The notes below the pieces were generated by a model. It had not been told where the DNA came from. It saw only the letters and a program-made list of their open reading frames with translations, and searched no databases. Positions 4,386 to 5,429 of a stretch of DNA of 5,429 bases are shown piece after piece (position 1 is the first letter of the stretch; the number at the start of each line of letters is the position of its first letter). The position numbers and the translations under genes were made by a program. The stretch is from Clostridia bacterium (GTDB lineage Bacteria; Bacillota_A; Clostridia; Oscillospirales; CAG-272): contig JAFXWT010000129.1 in NCBI GenBank assembly GCA_017542695.1, positions 1 through 5,429 of the forward strand, written 5' to 3'.

Positions 4386-5429
4386 AAACGCGTATTCTCC
4401 TTACCATAGTAATGGTTGTTTGCATCGTCTTATCGGCGGTGCAAATAGCCCCCTTAACAATAGCCTCCGCGGAGTCGAGTTTTGACAAGTCAAACGTAAT
4501 GGATGACTTGTTATCCTCAACCGTTGGAGGTTCACCCTTCGACATCTTGGACTATCCGTTTGACGAGAGCAAGAGCGTTAGAATCATCAACGTGGTGGAG
4601 TATTGTTATTCCTTCCGCGAGAATATGCGCTCGGGATATGCTCTCTATCTCTATGTTTATAACCCCCAAGGGTTGAACATCGACACAAACGCGGGATCTA
4701 ACAAAGTCCAGATGGCGACGGAGTACAGCGGCAATAATCCGACAAAATACGACAAGTTTCGACTCGAATGTGTGAGCGTTGCGGACGAGGCAGACTACAA
4801 GGGACTGTTTTTTAAGTTCAAGGTGGTAGGCTCGGAAAAACTGCTTCCCCATCTAAACTCGAACGAACGAAGATACGATATCTCCGGCGTCGAACTTCTA
4901 ACCTATGGAAACGTGAATGCCACGGAGTACAAGGTCGGCGGTACCTATTACTTTACGGGATATGCCGAGGGATTGGGACCGTCCACGTCGGACAAATCGA
5001 CCTTGACTTGCCGCGTGCAGGAACTTGAAACGCTGGAACTGCAAGTGAAACACACCTATTACCGCACCAACGTGTCAGACAAAGGTAAAGATCACTACAA
5101 CGAGGTGAACACGGCGTACTTCTCCGTTCCCAAGCGTGTCTTTGATACCTATGGGTATTTGCAAAAGATACGTGCGGAGTGGTGGGAGTATAAGACCAAG
5201 CCTGCCATCGTGACGTCGAATAGCGACTTCTATAACACCTTGAAGCAGTATTGCAAGACCGAGGTAAAGTCCTACAATTCGTCCATTCCGGTACACCTAT
5301 ATTCGGGTTATATCGGACGGTCGGCGCAGGCTCTCGGACAGGCAAACATACATAATTACGATTGGGTTTTCAATATGGATCTTTCCAACAAAAAGACCGT
5401 TTTCGGAACGTACAGCGATATTTATTATA
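4382..5429 (+). CDS. Secreted tyrosine-rich protein of unknown function (3' partial, TTG start)
   Basis: An uninterrupted frame runs from TTG at 4382 to the window end, giving 349 residues without a stop. The TTG overlaps the upstream TGA (TTGA, 4382-4385) and has GGGAGG at 4366-4371, 10 bases before it. The first in-frame ATG (4412) would remove the basic start of the signal peptide and has no ribosome binding site. Residues 1-30 form a typical signal peptide: MKTR, a hydrophobic core, and ASA before ES, a plausible signal peptidase I site. The mature part is beta-rich and unusually rich in Tyr, with segments such as VVEYCYSFRENMRSGYALYLYVYNPQGLNI (residues about 70-99) and FSVPKRVFDTYGYLQKIRAEWWEYKT. 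No known domain is recognised. It is the largest visible product of the operon and probably acts outside the membrane with the two anchored proteins before it. Confidence 0.85.
   Translation, partial: MKTRILLTIVMVVCIVLSAVQIAPLTIASAESSFDKSNVMDDLLSSTVGGSPFDILDYPFDESKSVRIINVVEYCYSFRENMRSGYALYLYVYNPQGLNIDTNAGSNKVQMATEYSGNNPTKYDKFRLECVSVADEADYKGLFFKFKVVGSEKLLPHLNSNERRYDISGVELLTYGNVNATEYKVGGTYYFTGYAEGLGPSTSDKSTLTCRVQELETLELQVKHTYYRTNVSDKGKDHYNEVNTAYFSVPKRVFDTYGYLQKIRAEWWEYKTKPAIVTSNSDFYNTLKQYCKTEVKSYNSSIPVHLYSGYIGRSAQALGQANIHNYDWVFNMDLSNKKTVFGTYSDIYY

Overview
The window looks like a stretch of a Bacillota (Clostridia-type) genome, or of a mobile element carried by one. The signs are a Gram-positive-style LexA C-terminal domain, strong AGGAGG ribosome binding sites before almost every gene, intrinsic terminators with long T tracts, and a short sigma-70 region-4-like protein of a kind common on clostridial integrative elements. 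No integrase, transposase, phage structural gene, tRNA or CRISPR array is visible, so chromosome, integrative element and prophage cannot be told apart. All supported genes are on the + strand.

Region 1 (1-1445) is regulatory. It begins with the end of lexA (partial). Next comes a small zinc-ribbon gene interrupted by one in-frame TAA placed exactly between the first two zinc cysteines (436-627). A gene-free stretch of about 370 bases follows. It holds a foldable leader, a TCAGG/CCTGA hairpin that competes with a very strong terminator (817-879), a second terminator (903-945), and a hairpin that buries the ribosome binding site of the sigma-like gene (1002-1445). No clear consensus promoter was found between the terminators and that gene.

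Region 2 (1446-2033) holds a short leader with a repeated element and alternative pairings, an 82-residue protein of unknown function (1579-1827), and a palindrome-dense intergenic segment (about 1865-1931).

Region 3 (2034-5429, running off the end) is a compact five-gene operon. It encodes a 93-residue basic soluble protein, a 112-residue probable beta-rich soluble protein, a 363-residue membrane-anchored protein with a bacterial Ig-like (Big_2-type) domain, a 195-residue membrane-anchored protein, and the first 349 residues of a secreted, tyrosine-rich protein. The last gene starts at TTG inside the stop of its neighbour. Spacings run from 22 bases down to a 4-base overlap. The set suggests two cytoplasmic helpers plus three exported proteins that may form an envelope-associated assembly; I do not recognise a described system with this composition, and that grouping is inference. 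Its link to the LexA/sigma-like genes upstream is only by position.
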